A stretch of 64,000 nt of DNA, from the NCBI RefSeq assembly GCF_036961565.1, contig NZ_JBAMDD010000002.1, forward strand, positions 62,001 through 126,000. The letters are read 5' to 3'. Source of the stretch: Chitinimonas sp036961565 (lineage in GTDB: Bacteria; Pseudomonadota; Gammaproteobacteria; Burkholderiales; Chitinimonadaceae). The notes beneath the pieces were generated by a model. It saw nothing but the letters and a program-made list of their open reading frames with translations. It had not been told where the DNA came from and did no database searches. A program made the position numbers and the translations under genes. Below, in pieces: positions 27,918 through 35,336 of this stretch (within the stretch, counting starts at the first letter, position 1; the number at the start of each line of letters is the position of its first letter).

Positions 27918-28554
27918 TCGCCACGGCATACCCCCATCCGGCATGCCATCGCGCTGCCGCGACACCGGCCCGGATATCGCCTGGCTACGGCGACCTGACA
28001 CGGGTAGCACCTGGCATTGGCGCGCATGGTGCCTGCTGATGCTGTGTTGCCTGCTGCCCTTGGTGGCCGCCGCGTCGGATAGTGCGCTGGAGTACAAGGT
28101 CAAGGCCGCCTACCTGTACAAGTTCAGCAGCTATATCGAATGGCCGGAGAGCGCATTTGCCTCGCCCGATGCCCCGCTGGTTATCGGCGTCTTGAGCGCT
28201 GATGCGGTTGCGCACGAGCTCGAATCGTTGCTGGCAAACCGCAGCAGCCAGCAGCACCCCCTGTTGCTGAAGCGCTTACAGCCGGGGGCAGACCTGGCTG
28301 GCATACACATACTCTTCATAGGCAAGAGCGAGGCCAGCAATCTCAAAACCCTGCTGCAGCCTATGCAAGCACGACCGGTGCTGGTGGTCACCGAATCGGC
28401 CAACGCCCTGACCGCAGGCAGCATCATCAACTTTGTCCTGCAGGATCAGCGGGTACGATTCGAGATTGCCCTGGGTAAGGCAGAACACAGCGGGCTCAAA
28501 CTGAGCGCCCGTTTGCTGGCCGTGGCCACGCAGGTCAGGAACGGTGCGCCATGA
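27892..28554 (+). CDS. YfiR/DUF4154-family periplasmic regulator
   Basis: The C-terminal ~170 residues match the YfiR (DUF4154) pattern: EYKVKAAYLYKFSSYIEWP, LVIGVLSADA, HILFIGKSEASN, PVLVVTESANAL, GSIINFVLQDQRVRFEIAL and ARLLAVA. A hydrophobic stretch (WCLLMLCCLLPLVAAAS) ends in a signal-peptidase-like site, so the mature protein is periplasmic. The start is uncertain: ATG 27892 has GGGAGG just before it but at short spacing; ATG 27943 and GTG 27871 are alternatives. The gene overlaps the receptor gene and is coupled by ATGA to the kinase gene. YfiR-type proteins inhibit a membrane partner; here the partner would be the kinase. Confidence 0.88.
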   Translation: MYSCATDSDRHGIPPSGMPSRCRDTGPDIAWLRRPDTGSTWHWRAWCLLMLCCLLPLVAAASDSALEYKVKAAYLYKFSSYIEWPESAFASPDAPLVIGVLSADAVAHELESLLANRSSQQHPLLLKRLQPGADLAGIHILFIGKSEASNLKTLLQPMQARPVLVVTESANALTAGSIINFVLQDQRVRFEIALGKAEHSGLKLSARLLAVATQVRNGAP

Positions 28555-30443
28555 GGCTCCGATACGGCTTGCGCTCCATACGCTACAAGCTGCTGCTGAC
28601 CTTGCTGGCCAGCAATCTCTGCACCCTGCTGGTCGCCGCTGCCGTGCTGATCTACAACGACCTGCAAGAATACCGGCTGAATCTCAGCAGCGAGCTCAAT
28701 ACCCAGGCGGAGATACTGGGGCAGGCCAGCATAGCCGCACTGGAGTTCAACGACCCCAAGGTGGCGCAAGAGAACCTGGCCCTGCTGAAAATCAAACCCG
28801 GCATCATCGCTGCCGGACTGTACACGGCAACCGGCACCCTATTCGCCGGCTATTCCCGCCAGCGCTCGCAACCCCATCGCTTCCCCCCCCTGCCAGGGCT
28901 CGATGGCATACAGATCGCAGACAAGGAGATGTGGCTGTACAAACGGGTAGTGAACCAGCAGGAAATACTGGGGACCGTCTATCTGCGAGCCCACTACGAC
29001 CTGCAGCAGCGACTGCAGCACAACCTGGGCATCCTGGCAGGCGTGGGCCTGTTGAGCCTGCTGGCCAGCCTGCTGATCTCCACCTGGCTACAGACCTATG
29101 TCAGCAAGCCCATCACCTCGGTCAGTGATACGGCCCTGCAGGTGGTCAGCCGCCGCGACTTCAGCCTGCGTGCCCACAAGAGCACCGACGACGAAATAGG
29201 CTATCTGGTCGATGCCTTCAACGAGATGCTGGCCGAAATCGGCCGCCGTACCGAAGCCATCGAAGCATCACAGCAAGCCCTGGAACATGAGGTGGCAGAA
29301 CGGCGTGAAACACAGCTGGCCCTGCAGCATAGCGAACGTCGCAACCGCTCGCTGCTGACCGCCATGTCGGTGACCATCTGGGTCAGCGACAAGCTGGGCG
29401 GGTTCGCCGCCGAACAACCTGCCTGGGCAGACTATACCGGCCAGCCCCTTGCCGAATACCAGGGCCTGGGATGGCGCAGCGCCTTTCACCCGGATGACCA
29501 GGGCCATCTGGACCGGGCCTGGGCAAGAGCGATCAGCCAGCCTGCTTCGTTTGAGCTGGCGGCACGCCTGTGGCATGCCGGCTCAGGCCGCCACCGCCAT
29601 ATCACCCTGCGCACCGCCCCGCTGTTTGACCAAGCCGGCGAACTGGTGGAGTGGATAGGCGGGATCAGCGATACAGACGATCGCTACGCCGCCGAACAGG
29701 CGGTCGTCCAGTTGAATGCCGAATTGGAGCAAAGGGTAGCCGAGCGCACGGCAGAGCTGGAGACCGCCAACAAGGAACTGGAAAGCTTCAGCTATTCGGT
29801 CTCGCACGATTTGCGCGCACCGGTCAGGGCCATCGGCGGCTTCGCGGCCCTGCTCAACCAGCACCAGGGCGCCCAGCTCAACACCGAGGGCCAGCGCCTG
29901 CTAGGCATAGTCCGCAGCGAAGCCACCCGCATGGGCTACCTGATAGACGATCTGCTGGCCTTCTCCCGGCTGGGGCGGCAGGCCATGCAAATGAAGCCGC
30001 TGGACATGATGGCACTGGTGCAAAACACCTATAGCCATCTGCAAAACCAGCACCAGGGGCCGCCCGTACAGTTCAGGCTGGGCAACCTGCCCGATACTCT
30101 GGGGGATATGAGCCTGCTCAGGCAGGTCTGGGTCAACCTGCTGTCCAATGCCCTCAAGTTCAGCAGCAAGCAGGCACAGCCCACCATCGAGGTCGGCGCC
30201 ATCAGCGATGACGAAAAGCATACCTACTATGTGCGCGACAACGGCACCGGCTTCGACCCTGCCTACAAGCAAAAGCTGTTTGGCGTATTCCAGCGCCTGC
30301 ATGACGCTGCCGACTACCCCGGCACAGGCGTAGGATTAGCCTTGGCACAACGCATCATCAACCGCCACAACGGCACCATATGGGCGGACAGTACCCCCGG
30401 TGAAGGCGCCACCTTCTACTTCACCTTACCACGCAGCCATTGA
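28551..30443 (+). CDS. Membrane sensor histidine kinase with CHASE8-like periplasmic domain
   Basis: The 630-residue protein has a TM segment at ~13-37, a periplasmic domain (~38-160) with LSSELNTQAEILGQASIAAL and YTATGTLFAGY as in CHASE8 sensors of YfiN-like proteins, a second TM (~160-183), HAMP (~185-240), a PAS domain (~260-385), HisKA with YSVSHDLRAPVRAIGGF and HATPase with VNLLSNALKFSS and GTGVGLALAQRI. YfiN normally ends in GGDEF; here the output is a kinase. This supports a receptor-YfiR-kinase chain in which the periplasmic YfiR-like protein acts on the CHASE8 region. The cognate receiver follows 21 bases downstream. Confidence 0.93.
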   Translation: MRLRYGLRSIRYKLLLTLLASNLCTLLVAAAVLIYNDLQEYRLNLSSELNTQAEILGQASIAALEFNDPKVAQENLALLKIKPGIIAAGLYTATGTLFAGYSRQRSQPHRFPPLPGLDGIQIADKEMWLYKRVVNQQEILGTVYLRAHYDLQQRLQHNLGILAGVGLLSLLASLLISTWLQTYVSKPITSVSDTALQVVSRRDFSLRAHKSTDDEIGYLVDAFNEMLAEIGRRTEAIEASQQALEHEVAERRETQLALQHSERRNRSLLTAMSVTIWVSDKLGGFAAEQPAWADYTGQPLAEYQGLGWRSAFHPDDQGHLDRAWARAISQPASFELAARLWHAGSGRHRHITLRTAPLFDQAGELVEWIGGISDTDDRYAAEQAVVQLNAELEQRVAERTAELETANKELESFSYSVSHDLRAPVRAIGGFAALLNQHQGAQLNTEGQRLLGIVRSEATRMGYLIDDLLAFSRLGRQAMQMKPLDMMALVQNTYSHLQNQHQGPPVQFRLGNLPDTLGDMSLLRQVWVNLLSNALKFSSKQAQPTIEVGAISDDEKHTYYVRDNGTGFDPAYKQKLFGVFQRLHDAADYPGTGVGLALAQRIINRHNGTIWADSTPGEGATFYFTLPRSH

Positions 30444-30464
30444 ATATCTTGCAGGAGCAGCATC

Positions 30465-30905
30465 ATGGAAGAGATTGAGCACATACACATACTGCTGGTC
30501 GAGGACAACCCGCTGGACGCCGAGCTAACCATGTACGGCCTGCGCAACACCATCGCCAACACCATTACCTGGGTAAAAGATGGGCAGGAAGCCCTGGACT
30601 ACCTGTTCCGCCAGGGCGAATACCAGGACCTGGACGCCGCCATGCCCGGCCTGATACTGCTGGATCTGAAAATGCCCAGGGTAGACGGCACCGAAGTGCT
30701 GCTACAGGTCAAGGCCGACAGCCGCACCCGCCGCATCCCCGTGGTGGTCATGACTTCCTCGCGCGAGGAGTCGGATATCCTGCGCAGTTACGACCTGGGC
30801 GCCAATAGCTATGTGGTGAAGCCGGTCGATTTCGACGGCATCAGCGACGTGGCCAAGCAGGCTGGCTTTTACTGGATGGTGGTGAATCGGCATTTGCAGC
30901 GGTGA
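30465..30905 (+). CDS. Rcp1-like single-domain response regulator
   Basis: The 146-residue receiver has LVEDNPLDAELTMYGL, phospho-Asp in LILLDLKMP, VVMTSSREESD and VVKPVDFDGI, ending in AGFYWMVVN as in the receiver at 22327. AGGAG precedes the ATG. It is the last gene of the TonB receptor-YfiR-kinase operon and the likely phosphate acceptor. There is no output domain, so it must act through protein contact or as a phosphate sink. Confidence 0.93.
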   Translation: MEEIEHIHILLVEDNPLDAELTMYGLRNTIANTITWVKDGQEALDYLFRQGEYQDLDAAMPGLILLDLKMPRVDGTEVLLQVKADSRTRRIPVVVMTSSREESDILRSYDLGANSYVVKPVDFDGISDVAKQAGFYWMVVNRHLQR

Positions 30906-31256
30906 TGGTGGTGGCAAGTGAGAGTCTCACATGCGAAACCGCACATTTAGAGTGTATATATAAAACTCAATTTTTTTTGGGGGGCAGGAAACCGTGCCGA
31001 CTGCTTGAACTAGAGCCGTCCGAGTGGTGTATGCTAAGGCCTATAAATTGCGCCGAATGACACAGACAGGTGTACCGGTGATGCGAATGAGTGCGCCGAG
31101 GCAGACCGGACTTACGAAGAAACTGCATTCACGCCTAGGCAAACCAATTAGAATCGGAACCAAAAGATTGATATTCAACCAATGTTCGCTATAAACAATG
31201 TTGATGGGCTAGCTTGGCCCACCCTTAGCCAGTCATATCCATAGACGGAAAGTACA
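30906..31256. other. Left flank of the AT-rich island
   Basis: After the receiver gene the composition drops in GC. The stretch has a T8-G6 homopolymer run (30971-30984), an eight-base match to the tRNA-Thr 3' end (GTGCCGAC, 30994-31001) and one short frame (31057-31194). A short stem GTGAG/CTCAC sits at about 30917-30930. No terminator with a clear U-tract is seen. Confidence 0.5.
31057..31194 (+). CDS. Possible 45-codon basic peptide or gene remnant
   Basis: ATG 31057 opens a 45-codon frame ending TAA at 31194. It is rich in Arg, Lys and Thr (for example MRMSAPRQTGLTKKLHSRLG). No good ribosome site precedes it (an inner ATG at 31081 follows a GGTG). It lies between the chromosome-like sequence and the ATPase gene, so it may be a remnant of an older element, a small cargo gene or chance. 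Confidence 0.2.
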   Translation: MTQTGVPVMRMSAPRQTGLTKKLHSRLGKPIRIGTKRLIFNQCSL

Positions 31257-32492
31257 ATGCGCATTAATAAAATTAGCATTAAGAATTACAGATCGTGCGT
31301 TGATGCAAAATTCAACCCACACAAATCGCTAACCGCGCTGATCGGGCCAAATGGTAGCGGAAAGACCAACATTCTATCCGCAGTGCGATTACTGCCTGCT
31401 TTGTGTTATCACCCCGGGCGCAACTATGGCGGCGAGGAGCCAATATCAACAACTTGCGAAATTAAAACATGGTATGAGATAGATGCATCCTTTGTAATTC
31501 ACACCGCCAAATTATATCTAACCACAAATGAGAAGAATCAAGATGAAATTATAGGCTCAAATGAAAGCTGGACCATCCCCAATGGCGAAAAGCGCAGAAA
31601 GAGAATTGATGCACCATCTTGGATTTTGCACGAACTCGTCAAGCAACCACAAGCTCAAACCACCTCATCTGGGATTAGAAAATCCCACCTTAATGAGTTT
31701 TTCACCCAAAGAGGAATTTCTCAAAATGATCTTACAGTACTAGAGCATGCCATTCGCCTGATGGCAGGCATCAGTTACTACAGCGCCTCTCAGTTCACAA
31801 ACCCAGGAAATTGCCCTATTTCATTTGAAGTTGAAATGGAAGGATCCAACAATCGCCGAACAGGAATATCAATTTCCGGCCACAAAAAGTTCTTATATGA
31901 TTTATACCAAGAACACAGAACCAACTCCGACTCTTACCTGGAGTATATAGATCTAATTGGAGAAAATGGAATTGGCCTTGTCGAGTCCATAAATTTCAAT
32001 GAAATTGAAACATCGAAATCCAGTTACAGTGTCATGACAGGAGGCAAGGTACTTAAACGGGAAAAGCAAAATCTATTAATCGTACCAAGCATTACTATCT
32101 CCGGGAATGGCTTATCCCCAAGTCAACTATCAGAAGGGACATTTAAAACACTAGCACTCATATTCTATCTAGTCACAGACAAAAGTTCTATCTTAATGAT
32201 CGAAGAGCCAGAGGTATGTGTACATCACGGTTTACTCAATAGCATAATGGAGCTAATTGGCATATACTCAAAGAGCAAGCAAATATTCATATCAACTCAC
32301 TCGGATTCCATTCTAGATAGACTAGACATAGACAATGTATTTAAAGTAAGAAGGGAAAAAGAATTAGGGACGCAGATATCAAATATACGAGAAAACTTAC
32401 GCACTAAAGAACTTACCGCCCTTAAGAATTACTTACTCAACGAAGGCAGTCTTGGTGAGTTTTGGAAGCATGGCGATCTCGAAAATGTCTAA
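31257..32492 (+). CDS. SMC/ABC-like AAA ATPase of a putative two-gene defence system
   Basis: The 411-residue protein starts as RecF/SMC-type ATPases do (INKISIKNYRSCVDAKF). It has Walker A GPNGSGKT (30-37), an ABC-signature-like LSEGT (291-295) after LSPSQ, Walker B LMIEEPE (313-319) with paired Glu, and a switch His in FISTHSDSIL (His348). Length and motifs fit the AAA_21 group used by OLD, RloA, AbiL and PARIS-type ATPases. The middle (~60-270) is family-specific. GGAAAG precedes the ATG. Codon use is AT-rich, unlike its neighbours, which supports recent transfer. It overlaps a TOPRIM gene; both together resemble a split OLD-type nuclease. A role in phage defence is inference. Confidence 0.85.
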   Translation: MRINKISIKNYRSCVDAKFNPHKSLTALIGPNGSGKTNILSAVRLLPALCYHPGRNYGGEEPISTTCEIKTWYEIDASFVIHTAKLYLTTNEKNQDEIIGSNESWTIPNGEKRRKRIDAPSWILHELVKQPQAQTTSSGIRKSHLNEFFTQRGISQNDLTVLEHAIRLMAGISYYSASQFTNPGNCPISFEVEMEGSNNRRTGISISGHKKFLYDLYQEHRTNSDSYLEYIDLIGENGIGLVESINFNEIETSKSSYSVMTGGKVLKREKQNLLIVPSITISGNGLSPSQLSEGTFKTLALIFYLVTDKSSILMIEEPEVCVHHGLLNSIMELIGIYSKSKQIFISTHSDSILDRLDIDNVFKVRREKELGTQISNIRENLRTKELTALKNYLLNEGSLGEFWKHGDLENV

Positions 32493-33066
32493 AATAATAG
32501 GAATTATTGCAGAGGATGCGAGCGATGTTGATGTAATTTCTAGCATCCTCTGCAAATATGTTGATCGCAATTCATTTTCAATTAAGAAATTCGTTGGAAA
32601 CGGTTGCGGAAAGTTGAGAAATAAATGTGAAATCTGGGTTGCGAATTTGTTCCAGAGCGGCTGTCATCACGTTTTAGTTTTTCATGACTTGGACAAAAAT
32701 GACGAGACAGACCTCCGCACCATGCTTGAGAGCAAAGTATCGCAACTAAAATTCCCAAAGTCGTTAATTGTTATTCCAGTTGAAGAAATCGAAGCATGGT
32801 TGCTTTCCGATGAAAACGCCATCAAGGATGTTTTCTCTCTCAAAATCAAACCAAAAAGAATTAATGACTGCGAATCTATAAAATCACCCAAAGAACACTT
32901 GGAAAATCTTGTTTGGTCCGCTGAAAAAAAACGCTACCTAAACACCACTCACAACAAGAAAATAGCCGAAAAGACTTCCATAGATAATTTCCGCAGGTGT
33001 CATTCATTCATAGCATTTGATGAATATGTAAAAAAATCAATATTTAAGTTGAACACAAAGAAGTAG
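32485..33066 (+). CDS. TOPRIM-fold protein, DUF4276-like, partner of the ATPase
   Basis: From ATG 32485 the protein has 193 residues and begins KIIGIIAEDASDVDVI, the TOPRIM acidic motif with Glu10. VFHDLDKND carries the DxD pair (Asp68, Asp70), and VEEIEAWLLSDENAI (Glu100-Glu103) matches the EAWLL element of DUF4276 proteins. The set of acidic residues would bind Mg2+ as in nucleases or primases. The C-terminal half is Lys-rich. The start is unsure: GTG 32455 with AAGG upstream, and ATG 32470, are in frame. In all cases it overlaps the ATPase gene, so translation is coupled and the proteins probably form a complex. Confidence 0.78.
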   Translation: MSKIIGIIAEDASDVDVISSILCKYVDRNSFSIKKFVGNGCGKLRNKCEIWVANLFQSGCHHVLVFHDLDKNDETDLRTMLESKVSQLKFPKSLIVIPVEEIEAWLLSDENAIKDVFSLKIKPKRINDCESIKSPKEHLENLVWSAEKKRYLNTTHNKKIAEKTSIDNFRRCHSFIAFDEYVKKSIFKLNTKK

Positions 33067-33246
33067 GCGTAAAATTTCTGCTTCCCCTCTTGAGGGCTAG
33101 CTAGTCCCGCATCCTCGTCTATGGGTATCGAGGCCGATATTCTTAATAGCGTCCTCTGCCCACAGGGCAAGACTAGGGCTGAAGTTAGATTTACCGCCCA
33201 GTCAAGACAAAAATTGTGGAGCCGCCTGCAATCCGCAAAGCAGAAA

Positions 33247-33270
33247 GGGGCTACGTTTTCACGTAGCCCC
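33247..33270 (-). terminator. Rho-independent terminator of tRNA-Thr
   Basis: GGGGCTACGT (33247-33256), four-base loop, ACGTAGCCCC (33261-33270): a perfect 10-bp stem. On the minus strand it is followed by TTTCTG and lies nine bases after the tRNA 3' end. Confidence 0.85.
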
Positions 33271-33279
33271 TAGATTTTC

Positions 33280-33355
33280 TGGTGCCGACAACCGGAATCG
33301 AACTGGTGACCTGCTGATTACAAGGCAGCTGCTCTACCAACTGAGCTATGTCGGC
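33280..33355 (-). tRNA. tRNA-Thr (anticodon TGT)
   Basis: The 76-base minus-strand gene has a 7-bp acceptor stem GCCGACA/TGTCGGC, a D arm with AGCTCAGTTGGTAGAGC, an anticodon loop CTTGTAA (anticodon TGT at 33320-33322), a T arm with GGTTCGATTCC-type loop and an encoded CCA end. It decodes ACA. A TATAAT-type promoter lies just upstream and a terminator just downstream. Confidence 0.97.
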
Positions 33356-33366
33356 ACAGGGGGCGA

Positions 33367-33394
33367 ATTATACCGATCTATCAGCTTTTGCGAA
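33367..33394 (-). promoter_or_regulatory. Sigma-70-type promoter of tRNA-Thr
   Basis: On the minus strand TTCGCA (33389-33394), 16-base spacer, TATAAT (33367-33372), with the tRNA 5' end 12 bases further. The -35 lies inside the end of the flavin reductase gene. Confidence 0.7.
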
Positions 33395-34406
33395 GATCTT
33401 TCGACAGAAAAAATGCATCCGAGAAGAATTCGTCTGCCGGCAGGCCGCGGCCTGTGAAGCTGCCGTGGGCGGCTTCCACCATTACCGGGGCGCCGCAGGC
33501 ATAGACCTGATAGCCCGCCAGGTCGGCAAAATCGTGCAGCACGGCCTCGTGTACAAAGCCGGTACGGCCATGCCAGGCATCTTCTGGCTTGGGTTCGGAC
33601 AGCACTGGGATAAAGGTGAAATTGGGCATCTCGGCCTGCCACTGGCCTGCCAGCTCGGGCATGTAGAGGTCGTCCAGCGTCCGGGCGCCCCAGTAGAGAA
33701 TCATCTCGCGCTGGATGTTCTTCTTGATGGCGTACTCGACTATGCTCTTGATGGGGGCGAAGCCGGTGCCGCTGGCCAGGAAGATGATGGGCTTGTCCGA
33801 CTCTTCGCGCAGGAAGAAGGAGCCCAGCGGGCCAGTAAAGCGCAATATCTCGCGCTCGCGCATCGAGTTGTGGACATACTCGGAGAATTCGCCGCCGGGC
33901 ACCAGCCGCACATGCAGTTGCAGGTAGTCTTCGGTGTGGGGCGGGTTGGCCAGCGAGAAGCTGCGCTTCTTGCCATCCTTGGTATGGATATCGATGTACT
34001 GGCCGGCCAAGAACTGCAGCCGCTCATTGGTCGGTAGCTTGAGCGAGAGTACGGCCACATCGTGCGATACCCGGTCTATCTTCTCTACCCGGCATGGCAG
34101 GGTGCGTATCTGGATATCCTTGGTGGCCTGGATTTCGCGGCATTCGATCACCACGTCGCCTTGCGGCTCGGCACAGCAGAACAGGGCCAGGCCTTGGGCT
34201 TCTTCGGTCTTGTTGAGCGCAGAGCCGGAATGTTCGCGATGGCTGATCTCGCCCTGCAACACGCGGCCCTTGCAGGCGCCGCAAGCGCCGTTACGGCAGC
34301 CATAAGGCATGTTGAAGCCGACACGCATGGCGGCATCCAGCAGGGTTTCGCCTTCTTCCACGGTAATTTGCTGCTTGCTCGGTTCGATGGTGAGCTGATG
34401 CGACAT
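33381..34406 (-). CDS. Ferredoxin-NAD(P)H reductase of the CDP-6-deoxyglucoseen-reductase type
   Basis: From ATG 34406 (AGGA ribosome site) the protein has 341 residues. The N-terminus is a plant-type [2Fe-2S] ferredoxin domain with CRNGACGACKG and a fourth Cys in LALFCCAEP. A FAD domain follows (KRSFSLANPP as the RxYS-like flavin motif) and an NAD(P) domain (IIFLASGTGFAPIKSI, YACGAPVMVEAA). Such proteins pass electrons from NAD(P)H through FAD to an iron-sulfur centre. In betaproteobacteria a member is commonly found as a free-standing housekeeping gene with unknown acceptor. The 5' end faces the epimerase-like gene only 42 bases away. Confidence 0.9.
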   Translation of the reverse strand: MSHQLTIEPSKQQITVEEGETLLDAAMRVGFNMPYGCRNGACGACKGRVLQGEISHREHSGSALNKTEEAQGLALFCCAEPQGDVVIECREIQATKDIQIRTLPCRVEKIDRVSHDVAVLSLKLPTNERLQFLAGQYIDIHTKDGKKRSFSLANPPHTEDYLQLHVRLVPGGEFSEYVHNSMREREILRFTGPLGSFFLREESDKPIIFLASGTGFAPIKSIVEYAIKKNIQREMILYWGARTLDDLYMPELAGQWQAEMPNFTFIPVLSEPKPEDAWHGRTGFVHEAVLHDFADLAGYQVYACGAPVMVEAAHGSFTGRGLPADEFFSDAFFLSKDLRKS

Positions 34407-34436
34407 GTTGGTTCCTGCTGGCACACACGGTACGGC

Positions 34437-34442
34437 TACAAT
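34437..34442 (+). promoter_or_regulatory. Candidate -10 box for a leaderless transcript
   Basis: TACAAT at 34437-34442 ends six bases before the ATG at 34449, so the start site would fall at the ATG itself. No ribosome site is seen before that ATG. The -35 region is not clear. Confidence 0.35.
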
Positions 34443-34448
34443 CGCACC

Positions 34449-35336
34449 ATGCGTAAAAGAAGACTATTGATCGTGGGTTGCGGCGACGTGATGCAGCGGG
34501 CCTTGCCCTGGCTGACGGCACGTTTCCGTGTTTATGCCTTGTGCCGCAGTACCGAGCAGGCCCAGCGGCTGCGCAGCCAGGGCGTGGTGCCGGTGCGCGG
34601 CGACCTGGACCAGCGCCGCAGCCTGCAACGCCTGGCTGGGCTGGCCGAGTATGTACTGCATAGTGCCCCGCCACCCAATACCGGCAACAACGACCCACGC
34701 AGCATGCGATTGGCCGCAATGCTCGCGCAAGGCGCGATTCTACCACGGGGGCTCTGCTACATCAGTACCAGCGGGGTGTATGGCGATTGTGGCGGCGCAC
34801 TGCTGACCGAAAGCCAGCCCTGCAGGCCGGAGTCTGCCCGCGCCTGGCGCCGGGTTGCGGCAGAGGCCTTGCTCCGGCGCTTTGGCCAGCGTAGCGCTTG
34901 CCGGGTAAGCATACTGCGCGCCCCAGGCATCTATGCGGCAGACCGGCTACCGCTGGAGCGCCTGCATAAAGGCACGGCCGCGCTACGGCCGGAGGACGAT
35001 GGCTACAGCAACCATATCCATGCCGATGATCTGGCCCACGCCGCCTGCCTGGCCTTGTTCCGTGGCCGCCAGGGCCGCGTCTACCACGCTTGCGACGACA
35101 GCCGCTGGAAGATGGGAGAGTGGTTTGACAAGGTAGCCGATACCTATCACCTACCCCGGCCACCTCGGCTATCGCGCGCCGAGGCAGAACAGCAGGTATC
35201 TCCGGCTTTATGGTCATTCATGCGGGAATCACGCCAGCTGAGCAATCAGCGGCTGCGCAAGGAGTTGCGACTGCGGCTGGCCTACCCTACGCCGCAAACC
35301 CTGCTCGACCGGCTGGGCGATCGAGCGGTCGGGTAA
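34449..35336 (+). CDS. NAD(P)-dependent epimerase/reductase-like protein (YeeZ type)
   Basis: From ATG 34449 the protein has 295 residues. It starts with a Rossmann-like LLIVGCGDVMQRALPWL in place of the classic GxxGxxG, has the SDR-like YISTSGVYGDCGG with a Tyr at the active-site position, and an extended substrate part (ILRAPGIYAADRLP, HIHADDLAHAACLAL, YHACDD). It resembles YeeZ-type NAD-dependent epimerases. No ribosome site is seen before the ATG, and a -10-like TACAAT ends six bases before it, so it may be translated from a leaderless mRNA. A longer upstream frame (from 34062) overlaps the divergent reductase gene and is rejected. Confidence 0.88.
   Translation: MRKRRLLIVGCGDVMQRALPWLTARFRVYALCRSTEQAQRLRSQGVVPVRGDLDQRRSLQRLAGLAEYVLHSAPPPNTGNNDPRSMRLAAMLAQGAILPRGLCYISTSGVYGDCGGALLTESQPCRPESARAWRRVAAEALLRRFGQRSACRVSILRAPGIYAADRLPLERLHKGTAALRPEDDGYSNHIHADDLAHAACLALFRGRQGRVYHACDDSRWKMGEWFDKVADTYHLPRPPRLSRAEAEQQVSPALWSFMRESRQLSNQRLRKELRLRLAYPTPQTLLDRLGDRAVG

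Larger units (their letters stand above)
30930..33240. other. AT-rich acquired island next to tRNA-Thr
   Basis: About 2.3 kb with far more A/T, AAA/ATT codons and rare codons than all surrounding genes, which are strongly GC-rich. It contains an AAA ATPase gene and a TOPRIM gene and nothing else recognisable. The tRNA-Thr gene points its 3' end at the island, the usual side for integration. No integrase, transposase or clear long direct repeat is present, so the way it arrived is not shown. Edges are approximate. Confidence 0.6.

Noticed and set aside
30906..33066. Retron or integrative phage element
   Set aside because: There is no reverse transcriptase, integrase, repressor or structural gene; only an ATPase and a TOPRIM gene are present.
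34062..34448. Longer N-terminus for the epimerase-like gene
   Set aside because: It would overlap the divergent flavin reductase gene; the Rossmann start begins right after ATG 34449.
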